This document shows, piece after piece, positions 25,170 through 34,208 of a stretch of DNA of 64,000 nucleotides. The notes beneath the pieces are model-generated. The model did not search any database. It was not told where the DNA came from and saw only the letters and a program-made list of their open reading frames with translations. The position numbers and the translations under genes are program-made. This DNA is from Flavobacterium sp. 270 (GTDB lineage Bacteria > Bacteroidota > Bacteroidia > Flavobacteriales > Flavobacteriaceae). The DNA lies in the NCBI RefSeq assembly GCF_004368785.1, contig NZ_SODM01000003.1:310001-374000 (forward strand), in the 5' to 3' direction. The number at the start of each line of letters is the position of its first letter. The first letter of the stretch is position 1.

Positions 25170-27782
25170 ATGAAGCATATAATTTCAGCATGCTTTTTTT
25201 TAATCAGTTTCAGTATGTTTTCCCAAAACGTAACGGTAACTGTAGATAAAACGGTAACATTAAAAGAATTTTTTAAACAAATCGAAAGTCAGACCGATTT
25301 TAAATTTGCATTTACAGATCAAATAGATACGAGTCAAAAGTATTTTTCAAAAAAACATACTTATACGAATATCAAGATAGAACAACTTGTTTATGAGCTC
25401 AATAAAACGTCACCAATTCAGTTTTCTATTGTGGGCAATAATATTTTTGTAAAGCAGAAAGTTACCAAAACAGCTAAAAAAAAAAATAAGCTGACCGGTC
25501 AGATTCTAGATAACGCAAACCAGTTTGTTATTGGTGCAAATGTCTTTATTAAAGAACTGGGAACGGGCGCAACAACCGATAAAAACGGAATGTTTTCGCT
25601 TGATTTGGATAACGGAAATTATACTGTTGTGCTTAGTTATGTAGGCTTTAAAAATCAGGAAAAACAAATTACTGTAGATGGTGATTTGAAAATGACTTTA
25701 AGCATGGAAGCTGACAGCCAGCAATTGGAACAAGTTATTGTAACGGGCAATAAAGCGGTTGATGTAAAAAATACTCAAATGAGTGTTAACAGGCTTTCTA
25801 TGGAAGACATCAAAAGAATTCCCGTTGCTATGGGCGAACCAGATCCTTTAAAATCATTATTAACATTACCCGGAGTTACCAATGCCGGAGAAGCTTCTTC
25901 GGGTTTTAATGTGCGCGGAGGTGCGGCCGATCAGAATTTAATTCTTTTAGACGGCGCTCCCGTTTATGGTGATTCTCATATGTTTGGATTTTTCTCTGTT
26001 TTTAATGCAGATGTTATCAGCAGTTTAGATTTGTACAAAGGAGGAATTCCGTCAAAATTTGGCGGACGCGTTTCTTCTGTTTTGGATGTAAGCCAGCAAA
26101 CGGGAGATTTTGAAGATTATAAAGTAAACGGAGGAATTGGTTTAATATCGAGCAGATTGTTGGTACAAGGGCCAATTCAAAAAGACAAAGGCTCTTTTAT
26201 TATTGCAGGAAGAGCTTCTTATGCGCATTTGTTTTTGAAATTGGCAGATAATAATAATTCGGCTATGTTTTATGATATTAATGCCAAATTAAATTATCGT
26301 TTGGGCGCTAATAACAGCATTGCATTTTCGGGATATTTAGGAAACGATGTATTTGATATCAATGATCGTTTTTCGAGTACATTCGGAAACAAAATGGCAA
26401 TTGTAAACTGGAAACATAAATTTTCTGATAACCTAAATAATAGTTTATCTGCTTTTTACAGCGACTATAATTTTAATCTTGGCATTAGTACAGAAAATTT
26501 TGAATGGGACAATACCATCAAAAGTTACGGTTTGAAATACAATTGGAATCATACGGTATCAGAAAAATTAAAATTAAACTACGGAATTGACGGTCAATAT
26601 TACAATTTCAATCCCGGAACCGTACAGCCTACAAGCCCTGATTCTCAGTTTAATTACAAACAATTGGACAAGAAATACGCGTTTGAATCTTCTGTTTATT
26701 TAGATTTTGAACATCAGATTACAGAGAAATTAAATCTTCGTTACGGACTTCGTTACAGTATGTTTTTGCGTTTAGGAAACGAAAATATCAATACGTATGA
26801 AGATGGAAAAGCAGTTGTTTACAACCCGTTATATAACATTTATGAAGAAGGAACGCCAACCGGAACTATTTCTTACGGAAAAAATAAAACCATAAGTAAA
26901 TTTGATAATCTGGAACCGCGTGCTGCATTGTCTTATGCTTTTGATGAAAATAGTTCTGTAAAAGCAAGTTACAACAGAATGGCGCAATATATTCATATGT
27001 TGTCTAATACACAGTCGCCGTTGCCAATGAATATCTGGACGCCGAGCGGACCTTTTGCAAAACCACAATTATTGGATCAATATGCAATAGGCTATTTTAA
27101 AAACTTTAGAGACAAAGATTATTCTTTTGAAGGAGAATTGTTTTATAAGAAAATCCAAAACCGTATTGATTACATTGACGGAGCAGATATTTTGGCAAAC
27201 AATGATATCGAACAGGTTATTTTGAGCGGAAAAGCCAGATCGTACGGAATGGAATTATTGTTTAGAAAAAACACAGGAAATTTTACAGGCTGGGTTTCTT
27301 ATACCTTATCAAGAGCAGAACAAAAAACGCCGGGAAGAACGCCAGAAGAACCGGGTATTGCCAACGGAAATTGGTATTTATCAGGATATGACAAATTGCA
27401 TAATTTGAGCGTTGTTGGAAATTATTTATACAGTCCAAAATGGTCTTTTAATGCTAATTTTTCTTTACAATCCGGTCAGCCTGTGACGTATGCAAACGGT
27501 TATTATGAATTTGGCGGTATCAAAATACCCAACTTTTCACTTCGAAATGAAAACAGACTTCCGGTATTTCATCACTTAGATCTTGCAGCGACTTATACGC
27601 CAAAACCAGACAAAAAGAAAGGATGGCAAAGCTACTGGGTATTTAGTATTTATAATATTTACAACAGAAAAAATGCTGCCTCAATGACCTTTGCAACAAA
27701 TGAAGATACGGGCGCAAATGAAACCAGAAGACTTTCTATTTTTGGGATAGTTCCCGGGATTTCTTATAATTTTAAATTTTAA
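25170..27782 (+). CDS. TonB-dependent transducer with STN and carboxypeptidase-like domains
   Basis: 870 residues. Signal peptide 1-19 (FFLISFSMFSQ); STN-type secretin/TonB N-terminal domain (about 20-95), which contacts FecR; carboxypeptidase regulatory-like domain (about 105-185); plug (about 200-330; GVTNAGEASSGFNVRGGAADQNLILLDGAPV); then the beta-barrel ending in aromatic KF. The STN domain makes it a signalling transporter for the ECF/FecR pair. The ligand is not evident; there are no SusD-like genes, so polysaccharide uptake is less likely. Confidence 0.94.
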   Translation: MKHIISACFFLISFSMFSQNVTVTVDKTVTLKEFFKQIESQTDFKFAFTDQIDTSQKYFSKKHTYTNIKIEQLVYELNKTSPIQFSIVGNNIFVKQKVTKTAKKKNKLTGQILDNANQFVIGANVFIKELGTGATTDKNGMFSLDLDNGNYTVVLSYVGFKNQEKQITVDGDLKMTLSMEADSQQLEQVIVTGNKAVDVKNTQMSVNRLSMEDIKRIPVAMGEPDPLKSLLTLPGVTNAGEASSGFNVRGGAADQNLILLDGAPVYGDSHMFGFFSVFNADVISSLDLYKGGIPSKFGGRVSSVLDVSQQTGDFEDYKVNGGIGLISSRLLVQGPIQKDKGSFIIAGRASYAHLFLKLADNNNSAMFYDINAKLNYRLGANNSIAFSGYLGNDVFDINDRFSSTFGNKMAIVNWKHKFSDNLNNSLSAFYSDYNFNLGISTENFEWDNTIKSYGLKYNWNHTVSEKLKLNYGIDGQYYNFNPGTVQPTSPDSQFNYKQLDKKYAFESSVYLDFEHQITEKLNLRYGLRYSMFLRLGNENINTYEDGKAVVYNPLYNIYEEGTPTGTISYGKNKTISKFDNLEPRAALSYAFDENSSVKASYNRMAQYIHMLSNTQSPLPMNIWTPSGPFAKPQLLDQYAIGYFKNFRDKDYSFEGELFYKKIQNRIDYIDGADILANNDIEQVILSGKARSYGMELLFRKNTGNFTGWVSYTLSRAEQKTPGRTPEEPGIANGNWYLSGYDKLHNLSVVGNYLYSPKWSFNANFSLQSGQPVTYANGYYEFGGIKIPNFSLRNENRLPVFHHLDLAATYTPKPDKKKGWQSYWVFSIYNIYNRKNAASMTFATNEDTGANETRRLSIFGIVPGISYNFKF

Positions 27783-28630
27783 TGAAAATGCAAATAGTAA
27801 ATAAATATATTTTGAAAAGTAAAGCACTGGCTTTAATAAGTTTTCTTTTTGTGATGCTTTTCTCCTCTTGCGAAGATGTCGTAAATCTTGATTTAGAAAC
27901 AGGCGAAGTTAAAATTGTAGTAGATGCCGAAATTATCTGGAAAAAAGGAACAACAGGAAATGAGCAAGTTATAAAGATTAGTAAAACCGCTCCTTATTAT
28001 AATAATACTGTACCAAAAGTTTCGGGAGCTCAGGTAAGAATTGAAAATACTACTGGCGATGTTTTTACTTTTAATGAAACAGAACCCGGTACATATGTTT
28101 GCACGAATTTTGTTCCCGTTATTAATATGGATTATATGCTGTATGTGCAGGCAGAAGGACAGAGTTTTAAAGCTTCGGAAAAACTAACTTCTGTAACACC
28201 AATTGACAAAGTAGAACAGAAAATGGTTCCTGATTTTGGAGGAGAAGATGTAATCGAACTTACTTTTTATTATAAAGATCCAGCCGATCAGGTCAACTAT
28301 TATCTTACCGATTATAAAAGTGAATTTTTATTATTTCCTGAATATGAATTAACAGATGATGATTTATTTAATGGAAATGTAGTCAGCACGCGTTTCTCTG
28401 ACGAAGATAAAATGAAACCGGGAAATACAGTTGTTATTACGCACCGCGGTATTTCTAAAAACTTTTATAACTATATGAATTTAATTTTGGAGGTTTACGG
28501 CGGAAGTCCGTTTTCTATTCCTCCCGGAAATATTAGAGGTAATATTGTGAATACCAATAATCCAAATAATTTTGCTTTAGGATATTTCAGACTTTGCGAA
28601 GGAGATACAGTTTCTTATCTAGTAAAATAA
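27782..28630 (+). CDS. DUF4249 lipoprotein
   Basis: 282 residues; the ATG overlaps the receptor stop codon by one base (TAATG), so translation is coupled. A lipoprotein signal ends at C30 (FVMLFSSC), then the DUF4249 beta-rich body (VVNLDLETGEVKIVVDAEI). DUF4249 proteins regularly follow STN-type TonB receptors in Bacteroidota and are thought to be their surface partners. A terminator follows. Confidence 0.9.
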   Translation: MKMQIVNKYILKSKALALISFLFVMLFSSCEDVVNLDLETGEVKIVVDAEIIWKKGTTGNEQVIKISKTAPYYNNTVPKVSGAQVRIENTTGDVFTFNETEPGTYVCTNFVPVINMDYMLYVQAEGQSFKASEKLTSVTPIDKVEQKMVPDFGGEDVIELTFYYKDPADQVNYYLTDYKSEFLLFPEYELTDDDLFNGNVVSTRFSDEDKMKPGNTVVITHRGISKNFYNYMNLILEVYGGSPFSIPPGNIRGNIVNTNNPNNFALGYFRLCEGDTVSYLVK

Positions 28631-28661
28631 AGATTTTTTTAAAATTGATTTGTACCGGCAT

Positions 28662-28699
28662 CTGGCATATAACGTAATTTATGTCAGGTGTTTTTTTTT
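28662..28699 (+). terminator. Terminator of the ECF/TonB locus
   Basis: Arms CTGGCATA (28662-28669) and TATGTCAG (28680-28687), then nine T. Confidence 0.75.
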
Positions 28700-28777
28700 G
28701 AAATAAAAAATGAAAGTATTAAATTACATATTGATTGATTTCTTAGCTTTGTAATAAACACCACAAAACTTTTTATT

Positions 28778-29749
28778 ATGCCAATAATTGAACAATCAGA
28801 ATATGATTTCCCTTCTATTATGCACCGCAATAGGCACGTTTCTACTATTTACGCTGCCTTGTTTAAAAAGTTTGAAGTTCCGGGATATTCAAGAGAAAAA
28901 ATAGAATTGAACGACGGAGATTTTATCAACATTGATTTTATCGAAAATAATTCTAAAAAAGCCGTCATTTTATGTCATGGTTTAGAAGGAGATTCGCGCA
29001 GAACTTACAATAATAGTTGTGCGGCTTATTTTCTACAGAAAGATTTTTCGGTTTTTGCATGGAATAACCGCACTTGTGGAGGCGAAATGAATCGCCTGCC
29101 GAGACTGTATCATCACGGTGCAGTTGATGATCTTGATGAAGTGGTGCAGTTTGTTCTAAAAAAAGGATTTGAAGAAGTATATTTAATTGGATATTCTATG
29201 GGTGGCGTGCAGCTTTTGAATTATTTAGGCTGGACAAAAATCGATGAACGCATAAAAGCTGCAGTTTCAATTTCGGTGCCAACGCATATTGCAACAAGTG
29301 CGGCCGAACTTAAAAAAGGTTTTAACAGAGTTTATTTGAAGAATTTTACAATTGATATTAAAAAGAAACTAAAATACAAAGCGGCACAGTTTCCTGATTT
29401 TATAAACCGTGATCAGATTGATAAAATTACTTCTTTTGATGAAGTAGATCAATATTTTACGGCTCCGCTGCATGGTTTTGCAAGCAAAGATGATTACTAT
29501 CAGCGTGTTTCTCCCGAATTTTCACTTCAAAATATTACCACTCCGGTTTTAATTATAAATTCATTAGATGATCCGTTTTTGGGCGAAAGATGTTATCCAA
29601 GAGCTATAGCGGGAGACAGCGCTTATGTTTATCTGGAAACCCCAAAATATGGCGGACACTGCGCTTTTCCCCTGCGTAATTCAACCTATTCCTATGCAGA
29701 AACAAGGGCTTATGAGTTTTTTGAATCCAGCGATTGGGCAGTACATTAA
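28778..29749 (+). CDS. YheT-family alpha/beta hydrolase
   Basis: 323 residues. Catalytic Ser140 in GYSMGG, Asp near 262 (NSLDDPFLGE) and His near 295 (YGGHCAFP) form the triad. The N-terminal YDFPSIMHRNRHVSTIYAALF and the CHGLEGDSRRTY oxyanion region fit YheT/ABHD1-3 type esterases. Substrate unknown; probably a lipid or ester. A TAGCTTTG -7 box lies at 28744-28751, about 27 bases before the start. Confidence 0.9.
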   Translation: MPIIEQSEYDFPSIMHRNRHVSTIYAALFKKFEVPGYSREKIELNDGDFINIDFIENNSKKAVILCHGLEGDSRRTYNNSCAAYFLQKDFSVFAWNNRTCGGEMNRLPRLYHHGAVDDLDEVVQFVLKKGFEEVYLIGYSMGGVQLLNYLGWTKIDERIKAAVSISVPTHIATSAAELKKGFNRVYLKNFTIDIKKKLKYKAAQFPDFINRDQIDKITSFDEVDQYFTAPLHGFASKDDYYQRVSPEFSLQNITTPVLIINSLDDPFLGERCYPRAIAGDSAYVYLETPKYGGHCAFPLRNSTYSYAETRAYEFFESSDWAVH

Positions 29750-29784
29750 AAGTTTTTTCGATTTTTCTTGAATAAAAAAATAAT

Positions 29785-30375
29785 ATGGAATCAGGTGTAG
29801 CCTATTTTTTAGAATCGGTTAAGAAATTTTGCCCAAATGTAAATGATGGCGAACTTTCTCAGTTTGCATCAAAACTTACTTTTGAAGAATTGAATAAAAA
29901 AGACTTTTTTCTTCAGTTTGGTAAAGTTCAAAAAGCAATTGGTTTTATTGCAAAAGGCTTGGTTCGTTCTTCTTTTACAGACAAAGACGGAAACGAAATC
30001 ACAGTCGGTTTTTATGCTGAAGGCGATTATGCCACACATTATTCTTCTTTTCTAACACAACAACCCAGCAAATATTCCATTCAATGCCTTGAACCTACTA
30101 CAATGGTTTGTCTTTCGTATCCTGATTTACAATGGATCTATGAAAACTTACCGGGCTTTGAAAAATACGGACGATTAATTGCCGAAGAAATTCTAAAACG
30201 CCAGCAAATTCGTATTGAGAGTTTTATATTTCAAACCGCCGAAGAGCGTTATCTGGATTTTATTAAATTTCATTCTGGCTTATTTAATAGAATATCCGTG
30301 TCGCAGCTTTGTAGTTTTTTAGGTATCGAAAGACAATCTTTAACCAGAATTCGCCAGAAACTAGCTCACAAATAG
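29785..30375 (+). CDS. Crp/Fnr-family transcription regulator
   Basis: 196 residues with an N-terminal cyclic-nucleotide-type beta-barrel (about 25-120) and a C-terminal helix-turn-helix (about 170-190; VSQLCSFLGIERQSLTRIRQKL). No cysteine cluster for iron-sulphur, so not an Fnr oxygen sensor. A perfect palindrome of Crp/Fnr size lies six bases after its stop and upstream of the oxidoreductase gene, so it probably controls the genes that follow. Confidence 0.9.
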   Translation: MESGVAYFLESVKKFCPNVNDGELSQFASKLTFEELNKKDFFLQFGKVQKAIGFIAKGLVRSSFTDKDGNEITVGFYAEGDYATHYSSFLTQQPSKYSIQCLEPTTMVCLSYPDLQWIYENLPGFEKYGRLIAEEILKRQQIRIESFIFQTAEERYLDFIKFHSGLFNRISVSQLCSFLGIERQSLTRIRQKLAHK

Positions 30376-30380
30376 CATTT

Positions 30381-30396
30381 TGACACATTTGTGTCA
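30381..30396. promoter_or_regulatory. Perfect palindrome TGACACA-TT-TGTGTCA, likely Crp/Fnr operator
   Basis: A 16-bp perfect palindrome just after the regulator gene. A near-consensus -7 box (AATCTTTG, 30419-30426) places the transcript start near 30433, so the palindrome centre is about 44 bases upstream, where a class II activator would bind. Confidence 0.6.
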
Positions 30397-30450
30397 GGAA
30401 CAGCTTTCCTTTATTTAAAATCTTTGCAGTGTAAAATAAAACATACTGCA

Positions 30451-31038
30451 ATGAAAACGAATATCTTATTAATACTTGGACACCCTTCTGAAAATTCTTT
30501 TTGTAATGCATTGTTAGACGCTTACAAAAAAGGAGCATCAACTACAGGAGCAAACTGCAAAACGCTTTATATCTCTCAATTAGATTTTAATGTAAATCTT
30601 GCCGACGGATATAAAACCGGAGAAACATTACCACTAGAAGAAGATTTAATCCGTTCTCAGGAATTGATCTCTTGGGCAGACCATATTGTTTTGGCGTATC
30701 CAAATTGGTGGGGATTTATGCCCGCCATTACCAAAGGATTTATCGACAGAATTTTTATGCCCGGCTTTGCATTCAAACATCATTCTGGAAAAATATTCCC
30801 AGAAAAACTTCTAAAAGGAAAAAGCTTAAGACTATTAATCACGATGGATACTCCAAAATGGTGGTTTTATTTAATCTATCGCGCCTCTCAATATCAAATA
30901 CTTAAAGACATCGTATTCGGTTACGTAGGATTTGACCCAATTCGATTTTCAACTTTTGGTTTCATGAGAAAATCAACAGAAAACCAAAGAAATAAATGGC
31001 TTCAAAAAGTCGAAAAATTAGGAAAACAACTTAAATAA
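30451..31038 (+). CDS. NAD(P)H-dependent oxidoreductase, flavodoxin-2 fold
   Basis: The start is ATG 30451 (195 residues); the frame upstream to 30391 runs through the operator and promoter. Flavodoxin_2 features are LILGHPSENSFCNALLDAY, then SWADHIVLAYPNWWGFMPAITKGFIDRIFMPGFAF, as in KefF/NQO1/MdaB quinone reductases. It probably reduces quinones by two electrons with FMN or FAD. First gene of a four-gene run. Confidence 0.88.
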   Translation: MKTNILLILGHPSENSFCNALLDAYKKGASTTGANCKTLYISQLDFNVNLADGYKTGETLPLEEDLIRSQELISWADHIVLAYPNWWGFMPAITKGFIDRIFMPGFAFKHHSGKIFPEKLLKGKSLRLLITMDTPKWWFYLIYRASQYQILKDIVFGYVGFDPIRFSTFGFMRKSTENQRNKWLQKVEKLGKQLK

Positions 31039-31062
31039 TTTTCAATAATAAAATCAAACATC

Positions 31063-31278
31063 ATGAGAAATTTAGCAATCGGGCAGACAGTTGCTCACAA
31101 TCCAGTAAAAGGTTTTAGAATTCACTTATTAGTATTCGTATTAATAATTCCAATTATTTGGACAATCTGGTTTTTAACCGATACAACCTATCCGTGGCCG
31201 GCCTGGCAGACAGGAGCTTGGGCAATAGGTTTACTTTTTCACTATTTGGGAGTTTTTGTTTTTAAAAATAAAAAATAA
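31063..31278 (+). CDS. 2TM-domain protein
   Basis: 71 residues matching the 2TM family: a polar N-terminus, helix one (HLLVFVLIIPIIWTIWFL), a short loop with TTYPWPAWQTG and helix two (AWAIGLLFHYLGVFVF). In Bacteroidota these occur alone or ahead of kinase domains. It lies 24 bases after the oxidoreductase and 5 bases before the next gene, so it is inside the operon. Confidence 0.85.
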   Translation: MRNLAIGQTVAHNPVKGFRIHLLVFVLIIPIIWTIWFLTDTTYPWPAWQTGAWAIGLLFHYLGVFVFKNKK

Positions 31279-31283
31279 GAATC

Positions 31284-32033
31284 ATGAAAGTAAAAACACA
31301 CGCCGTTTACGAAAAGACTTTATTAGGTTTTTCGGCTTTAATTCTTTTCACGGCTTCATTAGCAAAAGCTCAAAATTCAGATAAAACTGCGTTTGCTCAG
31401 ATTACACGTTACGAAGTCAAAAAAGAAAATCAGGAAATTTTCAAAAAAGCGATAACAGATTACGTTTTAAACTCGCTTTCAACAGAAAATAATATCATGT
31501 CCGAAGCTTATTTTGAACAAGAAAATCAATCTGTGATGTGGTTATTTGAACGATGGGAAAATGAATCTGCATTCGAGAAATTTCAGAAGAATTCTAAAGC
31601 AAAAGCAATAAAAACTTTAGCAAAAACAGCATTAGCAAAGCCAGAGAAAATAATTGAGATCAAAGATTTAGAACCAATTTCTAAACAAGAATGGCGCAAA
31701 ACCAGTAAAAAAGAAGATAAGCAGTTAACGATTATGCTTTTTGTTGATGCTAAAGCTGGAACTGAAGAAAATTTCAAAACGATTTATCATAAAGCAATGC
31801 CAGAATTTAGAAGTGAAGCTGGTGTAGTTACGTATCAATTATCACAGTTTAAAGAGGATAAAACTCAGTTTGTGACTTTTGAAAAATTTAGAAGTAATGA
31901 TGCTTTTCAATATCATCTCAATTTTCCGCCCATTCAGCCCGTAATTGATTACTTAAATACGAGTATAAAAAAACCGCCTTTTCAGGACGGAATCCACAAC
32001 TTAATTGAATTTGCACCACTTTTTCGCGAATAA
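31284..32033 (+). CDS. Exported protein with two ABM (quinol monooxygenase-like) domains
   Basis: 249 residues with a signal peptide (FSALILFTASLAKAQ). Two antibiotic-biosynthesis-monooxygenase domains follow in tandem (about 35-120, AQITRYEVKKENQEIF, and about 145-240, TIMLFVDAKAGTEENFKTIY). ABM domains oxidise quinols or aromatic compounds without cofactor. The tandem fold makes an internal pseudo-dimer. Export is less usual, so the substrate may be periplasmic. Confidence 0.82.
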   Translation: MKVKTHAVYEKTLLGFSALILFTASLAKAQNSDKTAFAQITRYEVKKENQEIFKKAITDYVLNSLSTENNIMSEAYFEQENQSVMWLFERWENESAFEKFQKNSKAKAIKTLAKTALAKPEKIIEIKDLEPISKQEWRKTSKKEDKQLTIMLFVDAKAGTEENFKTIYHKAMPEFRSEAGVVTYQLSQFKEDKTQFVTFEKFRSNDAFQYHLNFPPIQPVIDYLNTSIKKPPFQDGIHNLIEFAPLFRE

Positions 32034-32085
32034 CTTGAATCAATTTCAATATCAAAAATCAATTTTAAATTAAAAAAACTAAAAA

Positions 32086-32907
32086 ATGAAAACAATTAAA
32101 ATCATCGCTGCAGGTCTTATCACAGTATTTACCACAGCAAACGCAGTAAGTCAAACAACTTTAAAAACAAAAGAAATGAATGTAAATTATGCCAATGAAC
32201 TGGACATTGTAAATCAATTATCAACTCAGTCTGCAGTTGTTAATATGCCAGTAACAAAATTATTGAATGCTCCGGGAAACGAAGCATTACGATCTTTTTT
32301 CTTTACTCCGGTAAAAAACAAATCACTTTTAAAAGGGAAAAAAATCGCGGTTTTGGTAGCCGATGGTTTTGAAGAAATTGAACTAACGGGTCCGGTTTGG
32401 TATTTTAGAGAATTGGGCGCTGAGGTAGAAATCGTTTCTCCTAAATTTAATCCTGCGCCAGAACGATACGGACTTGTTTTTCCTGAATTGGCAAACACGC
32501 ATGTTATGGCAATTCAATATTTACAACCAGTGGGCTGGCTAAAATTTGACCGTACTGCCGACCAAATAAAAGTAAGCAATTACGACGCCGTATTTATTCC
32601 CGGCGGCGCATGGAATCCGGATAATCTTCGTCAGGATAAAGATGTAATCAAATTTATTCAGGACTTTAATAAATCCGGAAAATTGATTGCCGCTATTTGT
32701 CACGCTCCCGTAGTATTGGCTTCTGCTGATATCTTGAAAGGAAGAAAATTAACAGGTTACTGGAACATTCAGGTGGATTTAAAAAATGCCGGCGGAACGG
32801 TTGTAGAAGCACCAGTTGTAACAGACGGAAATATTATTACCAGCAGACATCCAATTGATGTTGCCGATTTTTCAAGAGCTGTAGAAAACTGGTTGGTTAA
32901 AAAGTAA
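32086..32907 (+). CDS. Exported DJ-1/PfpI-family protein
   Basis: 273 residues. An N-terminal export signal (about 1-22, GLITVFTTANAVSQ) and a spacer (to about 80) precede the DJ-1/PfpI domain: KKIAVLVADGFEEIELTGPVWYF, VFIPGG and the nucleophile Cys in AAICHAPVVLAS (near 207). Family members are proteases, deglycases or methylglyoxal-handling enzymes. It ends the operon begun by the flavodoxin-fold oxidoreductase. Confidence 0.85.
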   Translation: MKTIKIIAAGLITVFTTANAVSQTTLKTKEMNVNYANELDIVNQLSTQSAVVNMPVTKLLNAPGNEALRSFFFTPVKNKSLLKGKKIAVLVADGFEEIELTGPVWYFRELGAEVEIVSPKFNPAPERYGLVFPELANTHVMAIQYLQPVGWLKFDRTADQIKVSNYDAVFIPGGAWNPDNLRQDKDVIKFIQDFNKSGKLIAAICHAPVVLASADILKGRKLTGYWNIQVDLKNAGGTVVEAPVVTDGNIITSRHPIDVADFSRAVENWLVKK

Positions 32908-32997
32908 TTAATTAGCTCTGAGAGTTTTGATAGTGGAAGAAAATGATTTTCCACTATCAAAATCATTCAAAAAATAATATTCTGTATATCTTTTGAT

Positions 32998-33005
32998 TAG
33001 CTTTG
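32998..33005 (+). promoter_or_regulatory. -7 element TAGCTTTG before the cyclase gene
   Basis: Matches TAnnTTTG 31 bases before the start codon. The -33 element is not obvious. Confidence 0.45.
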
Positions 33006-33036
33006 AAGTTGATAAGCAATCTTAATTTATCGTTAT

Positions 33037-34080
33037 ATGGAATTGCCGAAGATACCTTTTTATAAAAAATACGATTTAATCTTCAAAGCTATTGTTGCCG
33101 GTGGCGTATTAGGTTTCTTTTACACTGCACTTACCAATGGAGGATCTTATTACGATCATTTTAAATTGCTTCCGGGAACGTTAGTCGGAATTTCGATTGG
33201 TTTTGTTGTCATTCTTTTTGAAAAGTCATTTATCAGCTTAAATAATTATTCTTTTATAAAATCTACATTGATAAAAGCGCTTATTTACAGTTTTTGCATT
33301 GTATTTTTTTTAGTCCTGTTTGTAATGTTTTTTGCAGAAGTACTCGAACATGTTTCGAGCTGGAAAGCCATAACGACATATTTCAAAAATCGTCTTTTAG
33401 GAGATTTTCTATTTTCGCTCTTAGCATCCATTTTTATCATTTTGTTTTTAGAAGTAAACAGTTTGTTGAGCAGTAGATTTTTCTTTAATTATTTTACAGG
33501 AAAATACCATCGCCCCGTTCAGGAAGAACGAATATTTATGTTTGTTGATGTAAAATCTTCGACCACAATAGCAGAAGAACTTGGAGATATTGAATACAGC
33601 AGATTATTACAGGATTTATTTAATGATTTTACCGATGCCATTTTGGCTTCAAGAGCAGAAGTGTATCAATATGCCGGAGATGAAATCATCCTTACCTGGA
33701 AAACTTCGACCGGTTTAAAAGCGCAGCGTTGCCTGTATTGTTTTTATCTGCTCAAAAAATGCATTAAAAAGAGAGAAGAATATTATCTCAAAAATTATAA
33801 TAGAATTCCGAAGTTTAAAGCCGGAATGCACATCGGAAAAGCCGTTACGACTTGGGTTGGAAAAGTAAAAAAAGAAATTGTTTATCATGGCGATCTTCTC
33901 AATACAACATCCAGAATTCAATGCAAATGCAATGATTTTGAGCACGATTTTGTAATTTCCGAAGAAATGAAAAATGTATTTCCAAAAGATTTACCCGTAA
34001 AATATACGCATCAGGGAGAAATACTTTTGAGAGGAAAAGCACAAACAATGAAATTATATACGGTTGATTTTAATTTTTAA
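33037..34080 (+). CDS. Membrane-bound class III nucleotide cyclase
   Basis: 347 residues. Four or so membrane helices in the first 165 residues, then a class III adenylate/guanylate cyclase domain (about 165-345). Metal-binding Asp residues (MFVDVKSSTT and QYAGDEIIL) and the transition-state Asn/Arg pair (NTTSRIQ) are present, so it should be active. The cyclic nucleotide made could feed one of the two neighbouring Crp/Fnr-type regulators (inference). Confidence 0.88.
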   Translation: MELPKIPFYKKYDLIFKAIVAGGVLGFFYTALTNGGSYYDHFKLLPGTLVGISIGFVVILFEKSFISLNNYSFIKSTLIKALIYSFCIVFFLVLFVMFFAEVLEHVSSWKAITTYFKNRLLGDFLFSLLASIFIILFLEVNSLLSSRFFFNYFTGKYHRPVQEERIFMFVDVKSSTTIAEELGDIEYSRLLQDLFNDFTDAILASRAEVYQYAGDEIILTWKTSTGLKAQRCLYCFYLLKKCIKKREEYYLKNYNRIPKFKAGMHIGKAVTTWVGKVKKEIVYHGDLLNTTSRIQCKCNDFEHDFVISEEMKNVFPKDLPVKYTHQGEILLRGKAQTMKLYTVDFNF

Positions 34081-34101
34081 ACAACAAAGAGTTTTTAAAA
34101 G

Positions 34102-34179
34102 TTGCCACGAATTACACGAATTGCACAAATTTATTTTATTACTATTTTTATTAGTGCAAATTCGTGCAATTCGTGGCAA
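34102..34179. repeat. Intergenic inverted repeat with one-base bulge
   Basis: Arms 34102-34126 and 34154-34179 pair almost fully (TTGCCACGAATT type against AATTCGTGGCAA). A CACGAATTACACGAATT-like word is a common dispersed motif in Flavobacterium genomes as I know them. It can act as a terminator of the cyclase transcript. Confidence 0.8.
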
Positions 34180-34208
34180 AAACACACAAACCTAATTTAA
34201 ATAACAAT

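Noticed and set aside
25170..28630. Polysaccharide utilisation locus
   Set aside because: There is no SusD-like gene and no glycoside hydrolase; the partner is DUF4249.
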